Shown here: positions 5,422 through 12,719 of the stretch, piece after piece
Position numbering within the stretch: the stretch's first letter is position 1
Layout of the letters: the number at the start of each line of letters is the position of its first letter
From: a virus
DNA: 36,888 bases
Strand: one strand, 5' to 3'
IMG/VR virus record: IMGVR_UViG_3300009091_000231
Coordinates: 1-36,888 of that record
The notes under the pieces: model-generated
What the model was told of the DNA's origin: nothing
The model's input: the letters and a program-made list of their open reading frames with translations, nothing else
Databases searched by the model: none
Translations under genes and position numbers: made by a program

Positions 5422-8142
5422 ATGAGTTATATTTCAGCAATAACCATGGATGATACTGTTCGTGTTTGGGAAAGAGATAAATTTGGCGAAAGAAATACTA
5501 TAGACCATAACGCTCCATATTATTTTTATATCGATGACCCAAAAGGAACAAACAAAACTATTTTTGACACAAGAGTTAAAAAAATCGATTGTGGTCGTGA
5601 TAGAAAAGTATTCTACACTAAACGTAACCAATACAGAGATAAAGGAGTAGGTATTTGGGAAAGTGATATCGGTCCTGAAATACGTGTCCTGTCTAATCAA
5701 TACTACGATATACCAGCACCAAAAATTCACATAACATTTCTTGATATCGAGGTCGATTACAGCTTAGAACAAGGCTTTAGTGGACCTAAAAATCCATATG
5801 CTCCAATAAATGCTATGTCTTTGTTTCACGAACATACCAATACCATGGTTTCATTATCAGTTCCACCTGATGATGGAATTATCTGGACAGCAGAACTGTT
5901 AAGACAAGAATGTAATAAACAAGTTCCTATTCCTACAGAATACCCCACAATCTTCATAATATGTAAAGATGAACGTGAACTATTAGAACGATTCATTGAA
6001 GAGATTAAAGATAGTGATTTATTGTGTGGATGGAATTCAGAAAAATTTGACTTTCCGTTTATTGGAAAACGTATTGAGATTATATTAGGAACTCATAGAC
6101 TTCATGATTTATCGTTTCCTGACGCTGAATCTCCTCGTTTCTCTGAAGTTGAAGATAATTTCAACAAATTTAGAGCACGAGATCCTAATGTAATTAAACA
6201 AACATATCTTAAACTTGAACTAAGTGGTAGAATGCTTGCTGATTATATGATTCTGTATAAGAAATATGAACCGAATGAAAAACCATCTTATAAATTAGAA
6301 ACAATATCCGAAGATGTACTAGTAGACGAAAATGATGAACCTATATTACCAAAATTACATTATGAAGGTTCATTACATGCTCTATACAAAAATGATTTTG
6401 CTTTCTTTGTTCGATACAATATTCGAGATAGTGAAATATTACATGGATTTGAACAAAAATTGGCATATGTCGAATTAGCAAACCAAATGTATCATTTATC
6501 ATGTGGATTATTTCAACATGTTGGTGGAACATTAAAGTTAGCAGAATTGGCTATTGTTAATCATTGTCATCATGTAATAAAGAAAGTAGTTCCTAATGTA
6601 AATCGTCCATTAATTGATAAAAAGATTGAAGGAGCATTAGTCCTATTACCACAAACTGGAATGCATGAACTTCTCGGGTCTATAGATATTAACTCACTAT
6701 ATCCAACAGCAATCAGAAGTATTAACATTTCACCTGAAAAACTTCGTGGACAATTCTTAGAAAAAGAACAGGCTTGTTGTGAAATTAAATTAGGGAGTGA
6801 TGTTGAACTTACATTTGTATTTGAAAAAACAGGAGAATCTACTACTGCTACTGCTGCTGAATGGAGAGAATATTTACTAGGAATGAGATGGGCTGTATCA
6901 GGATATGGCACTGTATTTGATCAAGATTCTCCAGGTATTATTCCAACTGTATTAACAAATTGGTTTATTCAAAGAAAAGCATATCAAGCTAAAAAGAAGG
7001 AAGCAGGAATAGCTCATAATGAAGAAAAAGAAGCATATTATGATAGACTACAATATGTTTATAAAATTAAACTGAATAGCTTATATGGAGCATTATCTAA
7101 TTTATATTTCAGATTTTATGATTTAAGAATGGGAGAGTCAACTACTGGAACAGGTAGGATGATATTGAGACATCAATGTCGTAAAGTTAATGAAATAATG
7201 GAAGATAATTATAATATAGATTTTCCAATGTATGCCACAGTTGCTGATGCGGTAGAAAGAGATCACCCTCCAGAAGTAGCCTTAGATGGACCATTCTTTA
7301 AAGGTAAATTTCAAACTGAATCTGTAATATATGGAGACACTGATTCTACTTATTTTAATACATGGACCGATAATGTAGAGGATGCTATTAAAGTTGCTGA
7401 TGCCGTTGCTGATAAAGTTAATGGTTCATATCAAGATTTTATGAAAGAAACGTTTTTATGTCAACCAGAATTTGATAATTTAGTTAAATGTGGAAGAGAA
7501 GTTGTTTCTGATCGTGGGATATTTGTTGAAAAGAAAAGATATATTCTTCATCTTGTTGATATCGAAGGAAAACGTGTTAGTAAATGTAAAGTAATGGGAT
7601 TAGATACGAAAAAAACTACATTACCTGTTGCAGTTTCAAAACAATTGAATAAGTTTATTGAAAGATATTTAAAAGGAGAAACATGGGAAGAAGTATCTAT
7701 CTCTATTGTAGATTACAAACATGAACTACAAACTACACAATATATTATGGATATTGGTCTTCCAAAAGGAGTTAAGAACGTAGAAGAATATACAGCAAAA
7801 TATATTTTAGATAAAAAGACTAGATTACCAGGACATGTTGCTGCTGCTATTCATTATAATATGATGTTGGAAACTTATAATGATAGAATTAGTCAACCTA
7901 TTATGTCAGGTATGAAAATTAAAGTATTCAACTTAAAAGTTAAGTATGAAAGATTTGTTAGTATTGCTTTACCAACTGATGCTGAGTTTGTTCCTGATTG
8001 GTTTATTGAAAATTATGTCATAGACAGAAAGATACACGTTACAAAATTAGTGGATAATCCATTACAAAATATTTTGAAGGCTGTAGATAAAAAACCACCT
8101 TCAAAAGAAAGTTTAATATTTGAAGAGGAGTGGAAATTTTGA
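5422..8142 (+). CDS. 43: Family B DNA polymerase, T4 gp43-like
   Basis: 906 aa, close to T4 gp43 (898). It replicates the phage genome with the clamp encoded just downstream. The 3'-5' proofreading exonuclease is intact: Exo I FLDIEVD at residues 106-112 (D108, E110), Exo II GWNSEKFDF at 203-211 and Exo III RYNIRDSE at 331-338 (D336). The polymerase motifs are A, DINSLYPTAIR at 422-432; B, KIKLNSLYGALSN at 548-560; and C, YGDTDST at 637-643 with the two metal-binding Asp. No inteins or splits are visible. The stop overlaps the start of the DUF488 gene. The sigma70 promoter suggests early or middle expression. Confidence 0.98.
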   Translation: MSYISAITMDDTVRVWERDKFGERNTIDHNAPYYFYIDDPKGTNKTIFDTRVKKIDCGRDRKVFYTKRNQYRDKGVGIWESDIGPEIRVLSNQYYDIPAPKIHITFLDIEVDYSLEQGFSGPKNPYAPINAMSLFHEHTNTMVSLSVPPDDGIIWTAELLRQECNKQVPIPTEYPTIFIICKDERELLERFIEEIKDSDLLCGWNSEKFDFPFIGKRIEIILGTHRLHDLSFPDAESPRFSEVEDNFNKFRARDPNVIKQTYLKLELSGRMLADYMILYKKYEPNEKPSYKLETISEDVLVDENDEPILPKLHYEGSLHALYKNDFAFFVRYNIRDSEILHGFEQKLAYVELANQMYHLSCGLFQHVGGTLKLAELAIVNHCHHVIKKVVPNVNRPLIDKKIEGALVLLPQTGMHELLGSIDINSLYPTAIRSINISPEKLRGQFLEKEQACCEIKLGSDVELTFVFEKTGESTTATAAEWREYLLGMRWAVSGYGTVFDQDSPGIIPTVLTNWFIQRKAYQAKKKEAGIAHNEEKEAYYDRLQYVYKIKLNSLYGALSNLYFRFYDLRMGESTTGTGRMILRHQCRKVNEIMEDNYNIDFPMYATVADAVERDHPPEVALDGPFFKGKFQTESVIYGDTDSTYFNTWTDNVEDAIKVADAVADKVNGSYQDFMKETFLCQPEFDNLVKCGREVVSDRGIFVEKKRYILHLVDIEGKRVSKCKVMGLDTKKTTLPVAVSKQLNKFIERYLKGETWEEVSISIVDYKHELQTTQYIMDIGLPKGVKNVEEYTAKYILDKKTRLPGHVAAAIHYNMMLETYNDRISQPIMSGMKIKVFNLKVKYERFVSIALPTDAEFVPDWFIENYVIDRKIHVTKLVDNPLQNILKAVDKKPPSKESLIFEEEWKF

Positions 8143-8573
8143 TAAACGTACTTACATCTTACTATTATGAACCAAATCTTAAAGATTCATCTAATATATT
8201 GGTTTCTATTAGTTGTTCAATAACTAATGGGGTGTTTCAAAGATATGGGAATGATAGGATTATACATTATAATAAACTAGCTCCATCACAGCATCTTCAT
8301 ACTTTAATGTATAATAATAAAATTCCTGTTGAACAATATATTAGTTTGTTTAATCACCAATTAACCCAACTAAATCCTCATATAATAATGAAGGAGTTAT
8401 TAGAGTTCGGAAAAAAGGAAAATGATGTTATATTGCTTTGTTATGAAAAACCTGAAGATTTTTGTCATCGTCAGTTAGTTGCTGATTGGTTTAATACAAA
8501 CGGATATTTTGTCGAAGAATACAAATATAAAAAAACATTATCCCCAACGCTTGAAGAAGAATTCTTTTTCTAG
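8139..8573 (+). CDS. DUF488-family protein, TTG start
   Basis: 144 aa if started at TTG 8139. The frame is open to GTG 8130, but GAGGAG at 8125-8130 is eight bases before the TTG, which also overlaps the polymerase stop (TTGA). This is a classic stop-start coupling. The N-terminus INVLTSYYYEPN is followed by ILVSISCSITNG, and the C-terminal part has DVILLCYEKPEDFCHRQLV and WFNTNGY, the LLC-E...CHR signature of DUF488. The molecular role of that family is not established; conserved Cys and His suggest an enzyme or metal site. The clamp promoter lies inside its last codons. Confidence 0.8.
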   Translation: MINVLTSYYYEPNLKDSSNILVSISCSITNGVFQRYGNDRIIHYNKLAPSQHLHTLMYNNKIPVEQYISLFNHQLTQLNPHIIMKELLEFGKKENDVILLCYEKPEDFCHRQLVADWFNTNGYFVEEYKYKKTLSPTLEEEFFF

Positions 8574-8579
8574 TATAAT
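8551..8579 (+). promoter_or_regulatory. Sigma70-type promoter for the sliding clamp
   Basis: TTGAAG (8551-8556), 17-base spacer, TATAAT (8574-8579). The -35 box and spacer lie inside the end of the DUF488 gene. The clamp ATG is at 8607 with AGGGAG at 8593-8598. This allows clamp expression independent of the polymerase transcript. Confidence 0.8.
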
Positions 8580-8606
8580 GGGAAAAACATATAGGGAGAT
8601 TAAAAT

Positions 8607-9356
8607 ATGAAGTTAACAAAGGATGAAATCAATTATATTCAAGCAGTAATCAAAGTAGCAAACCTAGTAGATATTGGTAACATTATTATTGAACCAGGCA
8701 AAATAAGAGCAATGGATGAAGATCAAACAGTTGTTCTTTTTCAAGATAATAATGTTCCGGATATGTCGTTTGGTTCATTGGGATTAAATCGAATTAGTGT
8801 TTTCTTGGCTAGATTGGAGTTAGCAAAGTTGCAAGATAATTTCACAATTGATGCAGTTACAGCTGGTGATACTACAAAATATGGATTTGATATGTTTACT
8901 CCAACTGATAAACAAACTCCTATGTGGGTTCGCTCATTAACAATGAGTGGGAAAAATACAAAGATTGATTATCGATGTGCTAGTCCACAAACTATCAAAG
9001 CCCCAAAAACAAGAGCTGGTATTAATCAACATACAGTAGATTTAACACCAGAAGCTGTTAATATGATAGCTAAAGGTAAAGCTGCCATGAAGTCGAATGA
9101 AGTATCATTTCATGGTAATAAAGATGGTGTAGTACTTGAAATATCAGACATTAATGGAGATGCATTAGAATATCACTTTTCAGATATAGTACATACTAAT
9201 CCTGGAGTATCATTAGATTTTTCATATAAGTATCCTATAGAATTACTTCTACCCATCTTCAAAACAAATCCAACTGGTCAATTCTCATTAACACCAAGAG
9301 GAACATTAATGTTTACTGTAAGTGGATTAGATGTATATGTAATGGCAAAAGGATAA
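8607..9356 (+). CDS. 45: Sliding clamp / DNA polymerase processivity factor, T4 gp45-like
   Basis: 249 aa (T4 gp45 is 228). Start MKLTKDEINYIQAVIKVA with repeated beta-alpha-beta units typical of the clamp fold. N-terminal domain: IEPGKIRAMDEDQTVVL near residues 28-44 and LGLNRISVFLARLEL at 58-72. The second half contains GDALEYHFSDIVH and the C-terminal strand TLMFTVSGLDVYVMAKG. It should trimerise around DNA, tether the gp43 polymerase and, as in T4, take part in late-promoter activation with gp55. The clamp loader (gp44/62) is not in this window. Its own promoter lies just upstream; two small genes follow at 4- and 12-base gaps. Confidence 0.92.
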   Translation: MKLTKDEINYIQAVIKVANLVDIGNIIIEPGKIRAMDEDQTVVLFQDNNVPDMSFGSLGLNRISVFLARLELAKLQDNFTIDAVTAGDTTKYGFDMFTPTDKQTPMWVRSLTMSGKNTKIDYRCASPQTIKAPKTRAGINQHTVDLTPEAVNMIAKGKAAMKSNEVSFHGNKDGVVLEISDINGDALEYHFSDIVHTNPGVSLDFSYKYPIELLLPIFKTNPTGQFSLTPRGTLMFTVSGLDVYVMAKG

Positions 9357-9360
9357 TATT

Positions 9361-9792
9361 ATGAGTTGGCTTGAATTTTCAAAAAAAGAAAAAAGACCTA
9401 CAATTGAACAAAGATTGAGTCAGTTGGAACATTTATTAACAGTTGAAAAAGAAGATAAACAAAAAGTTGAAGCTGACTTAAGAGAGGCTGAATCTGAACT
9501 TGTTGTTTTAAGAGAACAACAACAAGAATATGAAGATAAACAAAATAGTTCTGAACCATGGGTAATCGTGGTAGGGGAAAGTATTGATCCAATCAAAGGT
9601 ATTGAAATCAAATTAGATTGGAATGAAGCTTTTATTCAATATTTAAAAGAAAATGGAATAACTGCTAAAGATGAAGATGTAGCTGTTCAAAAATGGTTAG
9701 CAATGTTATATGCTGATTTAATGGATAAATTTGAACAAAAAATCATCGATGATAGTGATAAAAATAAGAAAACAGTGAGCGATTACATATAA
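9361..9792 (+). CDS. Coiled-coil protein of unknown function
   Basis: 143 aa, AAAGGA before the ATG. Residues about 14-62 are a long charged heptad-like helix (RLSQLEHLL, KVEADLREAESELVVL, EQQQEYEDK), a probable coiled coil. Residues 65-90 form a short strand-rich piece (PWVIVVGESI), and residues 90-143 are helical and acidic with AVQKWLAMLYADLMDKFEQK. I recognise no family. The position between clamp and RNase H suggests a replication or transcription accessory, but no motif supports that. Confidence 0.75.
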   Translation: MSWLEFSKKEKRPTIEQRLSQLEHLLTVEKEDKQKVEADLREAESELVVLREQQQEYEDKQNSSEPWVIVVGESIDPIKGIEIKLDWNEAFIQYLKENGITAKDEDVAVQKWLAMLYADLMDKFEQKIIDDSDKNKKTVSDYI

Positions 9793-9804
9793 GGAAATAA
9801 TAAA

Positions 9805-10035
9805 ATGAACGAAATTATAATTTCACCAGCATCTATTGAAGTAATAGATACCAGTAAATTAACTGATAAACATGTTGTTATTGTGTATTTTGATATTGGA
9901 AATTTACCCACTACAAAGGCTCAAAAGTTTTTAGAAGATCGTAGAGATGAAATTAGGAAGATAATTCCTGAATCTACTAAAATAATTGTAGCTGTTAAAG
10001 ATAGGCTTCAAATAAAGATAGAAAAACAGGAGTAA
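9805..10035 (+). CDS. Small protein of unknown function
   Basis: 76 aa, AAGGAAATAATAAA before the ATG. It alternates strands and a helix: MNEIIISPASIEVI, HVVIVYFDIGNLP, a basic helix KAQKFLEDRRDEIRKI, then STKIIVAVKDRLQIKI. This suggests a compact alpha/beta fold. The DIGNLPTTKAQKFL element recalls small phage proteins seen beside replication genes, but I cannot name a family. It ends two bases before the RNase H start, so cotranscribed. Confidence 0.72.
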   Translation: MNEIIISPASIEVIDTSKLTDKHVVIVYFDIGNLPTTKAQKFLEDRRDEIRKIIPESTKIIVAVKDRLQIKIEKQE

Positions 10036-10037
10036 TT

Positions 10038-10970
10038 ATGAAACCACAAGGATGTGAATATTTGATATTCGATATATCGAATTTATTGTATCGTTCTTTC
10101 TATGCTCAAACAGGTGAGGATGATACAACATTAGCTGGATTAGCTTGTCATATGGCTTTAATGACTCTTAACAAATATTATAAACAATATAGACCTAAAA
10201 AAGTTGTTATGGCATTTGATAGAAGTAGTTGGAGAAAAGAATATACAGCTGAACATGATTATTTAAAACCATATAAAGGTAATCGTCGTCAGGATATGAC
10301 TCCAGCTCAACAAGCTAAATTTGAACGATTTAAAAACCATCTTGCTGAGTTTGAATCTTTAATCATTAAACATACTACAATTATTACTTTATGGGGTGAT
10401 AGATTAGAAGCTGATGATTTAATTGCTGGTTTTGTTCAACGTCCCTCTGAAAAAAATATTACTATTATTTCAGCTGATAGTGATTTAGCACAATTAATGA
10501 AACATGAGAACGTAACAGTAGTTTCACCAATAACTGATAAGATTCAAACAACATTAGAAAAATTTGAGAATGACCCTGAATATTACTTATTTCATAAATG
10601 TATTCGTGGGGATATTACTGATAATGTTCAATCAGCTTATCCAAGAGTTCGTTCAACAAAAATAAAAGAAGTATATGAGGATGCCACCGATGGTGATGGT
10701 TACAAATATATTAATTTTATGAAAGAGAAATGGACTGACCATAATAAACGTGAGTTTACTGTTGCTCAAATGTTTAAACATAATGAAATATTAATCAATC
10801 TTGAAAAACAACCTACTGATATTCGTCAGATTATAAATGAAACTTTAGAAGAAGAATTAAAATTGACAAAACAATTTTCTTATTTCCATATCTTGAAATT
10901 TGTTGGCAAATATAAACTTGAAAAAATTAAGGATAATATTGAACAATTTATTCCAATGTTAAGTTTATAA
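10038..10970 (+). CDS. rnh: RNase H / 5'-3' exonuclease of the FEN family, T4 Rnh-like
   Basis: 310 aa (T4 RNase H is 305), ACAGGAG before the ATG. It removes RNA primers from lagging-strand fragments. The acidic metal-site residues are present in order: D12 in IFDISNLLYRSFY, D61 in VVMAFDRSSWR, E124/D126/D127 in RLEADDLIAGF, D147/D149 in ISADSDLAQL, and D192/D195 in RGDITDNV at the helix-hairpin region. The basic arch region YLKPYKGNRRQDMTP at 75-89 is also conserved. Last gene of the polymerase-clamp-RNase H block. Its stop is one base from the stop of the converging membrane protein, with no obvious hairpin between them. Confidence 0.92.
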   Translation: MKPQGCEYLIFDISNLLYRSFYAQTGEDDTTLAGLACHMALMTLNKYYKQYRPKKVVMAFDRSSWRKEYTAEHDYLKPYKGNRRQDMTPAQQAKFERFKNHLAEFESLIIKHTTIITLWGDRLEADDLIAGFVQRPSEKNITIISADSDLAQLMKHENVTVVSPITDKIQTTLEKFENDPEYYLFHKCIRGDITDNVQSAYPRVRSTKIKEVYEDATDGDGYKYINFMKEKWTDHNKREFTVAQMFKHNEILINLEKQPTDIRQIINETLEEELKLTKQFSYFHILKFVGKYKLEKIKDNIEQFIPMLSL

Positions 10971-10971
10971 C

Positions 10972-11376
10972 TTATTCATCGGTTTCCTCTGATTCTTTTT
11001 TGGTAATGATTTTTTTCTTTTTAGGTATTGGATGTGTTTTGGAAAAATCTACACCATAACGGGCTGAAACAAATTTGCTCCATCCTTCAATAGCCCCTAC
11101 ATATGCAAGATAAACCAACAACAAGTCATATGTTAGTTTATCATGTAGTGTAGAATATACAACCATCCAAGTTCCTGTTATTCCACCAATTAACTGAAGA
11201 AATTTTGTCAGACTTACGTGAATGGAATCGTTATTAGTTACTAAATCAGCCCAATCTAAATGTCTTGAATGATGAGCTTTATACATTACATATACAAACA
11301 CCAACAATATTATTATTATAGTTATTCCACCAAAACTATTGTATATTTTATGTATAAATTCAACTAAAATATCCAT
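10972..11376 (-). CDS. Small membrane protein, possible holin
   Basis: 134 aa with three hydrophobic segments at about residues 17-32 (GITIIIILLVFVYVMY), 58-76 (LQLIGGITGTWMVVYST) and 84-102 (YDLLLVYLAYVGAIEGW), and a Lys-rich hydrophilic tail (PKKKKIITKK). Size, three membrane spans and a charged C-terminus fit a class I-type holin. Related proteins in T4-like phages of aquatic bacteria are sometimes labelled so, but no sequence motif proves it. It has an exact TATAAATA late box about 25 bases upstream, consistent with late lysis or virion-membrane function. Other possibility: a superinfection or membrane accessory protein. Confidence 0.75.
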   Translation of the reverse strand: MDILVEFIHKIYNSFGGITIIIILLVFVYVMYKAHHSRHLDWADLVTNNDSIHVSLTKFLQLIGGITGTWMVVYSTLHDKLTYDLLLVYLAYVGAIEGWSKFVSARYGVDFSKTHPIPKKKKIITKKESEETDE

Positions 11377-11394
11377 AACATCTCTCGTTGTTAC

Positions 11395-11402
11395 GATAAA
11401 TA
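11395..11402 (+). promoter_or_regulatory. Late promoter box for the PAAR spike-tip gene
   Basis: GATAAATA on the plus strand, 31 bases before ATG 11434. It overlaps the opposing box at 11401-11408 by two bases. Confidence 0.65.
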
Positions 11403-11408
11403 TTTATA
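11401..11408 (-). promoter_or_regulatory. Late promoter box for the membrane protein
   Basis: TATAAATA on the minus strand (exact T4 consensus), about 24 bases before ATG 11376. With the plus-strand box it forms the near-palindrome GATAAATATTTATA. Confidence 0.75.
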
Positions 11409-11433
11409 TCATAAAGGGTAAAAAGAGGATAAT

Positions 11434-11724
11434 ATGCCATTAATAAGTGTAGAGAATGATACAGATTCGGCAGGAGGGGGAAATATACAAGCCACTCAAC
11501 ACACAGTATTCGTCAATAATAAAGCTGTTATTATTATAGGAGATTCGGCTAGTCCGGATTCTCTTTGTCCAACTCAAAATGGAACACATTGTAATCCAAA
11601 ATCAAAAGTAGGTAGTTCAAGTGTATTTGTCAATAATAAAGCTGTTCATAGAGATAAGGATGATAGAATATGTGGGGATACTAATGTTGTAGTAGGTCAG
11701 ACAACTGTTTTTGTGGACTCATAA
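11434..11724 (+). CDS. 5.4: PAAR-domain baseplate spike tip, gp5.4-like
   Basis: 96 aa, as T4 gp5.4 (97 aa). PAAR proteins form the sharp cone capping the gp5 or VgrG spike. Visible: the twin repeat TVFVNNKAVIIIGDS and SVFVNNKAVHRDKDD, Cys/His residues CPTQNGTHC and RICGD that can hold the iron or zinc ion at the apex, and a closing VVVGQTTVFVDS. AAGAGGATAAT precedes the ATG. Alone among recognisable baseplate genes here, it is on the plus strand, away from gp5, and is driven by its own late box in the shared divergent promoter. Confidence 0.88.
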   Translation: MPLISVENDTDSAGGGNIQATQHTVFVNNKAVIIIGDSASPDSLCPTQNGTHCNPKSKVGSSSVFVNNKAVHRDKDDRICGDTNVVVGQTTVFVDS

Positions 11725-11767
11725 TGGGACCAAAAAAATGTATACTGGGTTCTCTGTTTAATTAAAT

Positions 11768-11775
11768 TCTAAATA
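11768..11775 (+). promoter_or_regulatory. Possible late promoter box before the 126-aa gene
   Basis: TCTAAATA, one mismatch to TATAAATA, 41 bases before ATG 11817. Weaker than the others; the gene may instead be read from the PAAR promoter. Confidence 0.4.
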
Positions 11776-11816
11776 GTCTCGAAGTCGTTATACAAAAACT
11801 ATAAAGGAGACTTACT

Positions 11817-12197
11817 ATGACAGATGTAACTTATAAACACGAAAATTCTCGCGAATATCCACATATTGAATGGATGGAATTAAATAACGATGGAATTTTG
11901 CATGAATGTGCAATTATGAGACGTGATATTAATGGAAATGTTTTATTTTTCAAAACAAATGATTTGGACGAAATTGATAAAAGACGTTTAGCTGGTATCT
12001 TAATGGATCGTAACTCAAGAAGTTTTGAACTTTGGGATCTTATGGCTCAAAAAACTTTAGGAAATGGTATGAATGCTTTAGCGTATTTCCATCAATTAGT
12101 TCGTCAACTAACTCCTAACGGAAAGATTCTTGATCCACGCTCTGGTCAAATGGGTGGTGTTGTAACAACTGGTCAAACTGCTTCAGTTCCTGCTTAA
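11817..12197 (+). CDS. Conserved small phage protein, probably virion-associated
   Basis: 126 aa, AAAGGAGACTTACT before the ATG (strong site). The sequence contains REYPHIEWMELNNDGILHEC, IMRRDINGNVLFFKTNDLDEIDKRRLAGIL, NSRSFELWDLMAQ and ALAYFHQLVRQLTPNG, then a Gly/Thr-rich tail. I recall proteins of this type in T4-like phages of aquatic bacteria but no established function. The strong ribosome site, late-type context and following terminator suggest abundant late expression, so a structural or assembly role is the best guess. Confidence 0.78.
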   Translation: MTDVTYKHENSREYPHIEWMELNNDGILHECAIMRRDINGNVLFFKTNDLDEIDKRRLAGILMDRNSRSFELWDLMAQKTLGNGMNALAYFHQLVRQLTPNGKILDPRSGQMGGVVTTGQTASVPA

Positions 12198-12212
12198 TAA
12201 TACTATTATATT

Positions 12213-12240
12213 AAAAAGGAGTCCTAGGACTCCTTTTTTT
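12213..12240. terminator. Bidirectional Rho-independent terminator (perfect palindrome)
   Basis: AAAAAGGAGTC at 12213-12223, centre CTAG, GACTCCTTTTT at 12228-12238, plus two further T. The two converging transcripts (126-aa gene on +, baseplate block on -) stop here; the minus-strand gene's stop codon begins at 12241, inside the T run. Confidence 0.93.
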
Positions 12241-12463
12241 ATAACTGTCCTGATACTATTCGAGCACGACCTGATACGGGATTTTGAAATTGTACAGATA
12301 CATTATTTAAATCAAGAATTTCTACTGTTTCAGGCATTACTTTTTCGTATGCCCCATTACTTGTTAGTTTTAGAACATCCATAGCTAAAAATTTACTATT
12401 TAGTTTATGACTTATTATCCAAACAGATAATTCGTTTGGTTGATAATGATTATATGCTGCCAT
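12239..12463 (-). CDS. Small beta protein, stand-alone gp6 C-terminal-type module (copy 2)
   Basis: 74 aa, CTAAGGA before the ATG. The core fits the pattern of the neighbouring 79-aa protein and of the last ~65 residues of gp6: H-x-Q, then VWIISHKLN, a variable strand, MPETVEILDLNNVSVQF and PVSGRARIV. Shared positions are the Trp-x-Ile-x-His-x-Leu run, the Val/Phe strand and the final Pro-Val-x-Gly-x-Ala. Probably a small beta-sandwich that binds a virion partner; function unknown. Last gene of the long late block, directly before the terminator. Confidence 0.75.
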   Translation of the reverse strand: MAAYNHYQPNELSVWIISHKLNSKFLAMDVLKLTSNGAYEKVMPETVEILDLNNVSVQFQNPVSGRARIVSGQL

Positions 12464-12473
12464 TTTAAATTCC

Positions 12474-12713
12474 TTAGGTTATTAATGCAGTTCCAGTTAC
12501 TAATACACTTCCTACAAAGGTTATTATTACAACCGAAGCGCTTATAAACTTTACATCATAAGCATCATTATTAATATAACGACCAGTAGTTCCTTCAGTT
12601 ATCCACACATCAACTACTGGACTTGTAATATTTAAATTATGAGTAATAGTCCAAACATTTGATGGAATTAATTGTTCATGTGCAAATCTAGTTAATACAA
12701 TAACTCGTGGCAT
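12474..12713 (-). CDS. Small beta protein, stand-alone gp6 C-terminal-type module (copy 1)
   Basis: 79 aa, CAAGG before the ATG. Contains FAHEQLIPSNVWTITHNLN, then VVDVWI, a variable loop and ASVVIITFVGSVLVTGTALIT. The WTITHNL segment matches WNITHDL in gp6 and WIISHKL in the next gene. Ten bases separate it from that paralogue and six from the 411-aa gene, so the three form one transcript. Unknown function; a virion accessory domain is likely from context. Confidence 0.75.
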   Translation of the reverse strand: MPRVIVLTRFAHEQLIPSNVWTITHNLNITSPVVDVWITEGTTGRYINNDAYDVKFISASVVIITFVGSVLVTGTALIT

Positions 12714-12719
12714 AATATT

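Noticed and set aside
6570-6911. Antisense frame inside the polymerase gene
   Set aside because: It covers polymerase motif A on the other strand; its protein has no recognisable content.
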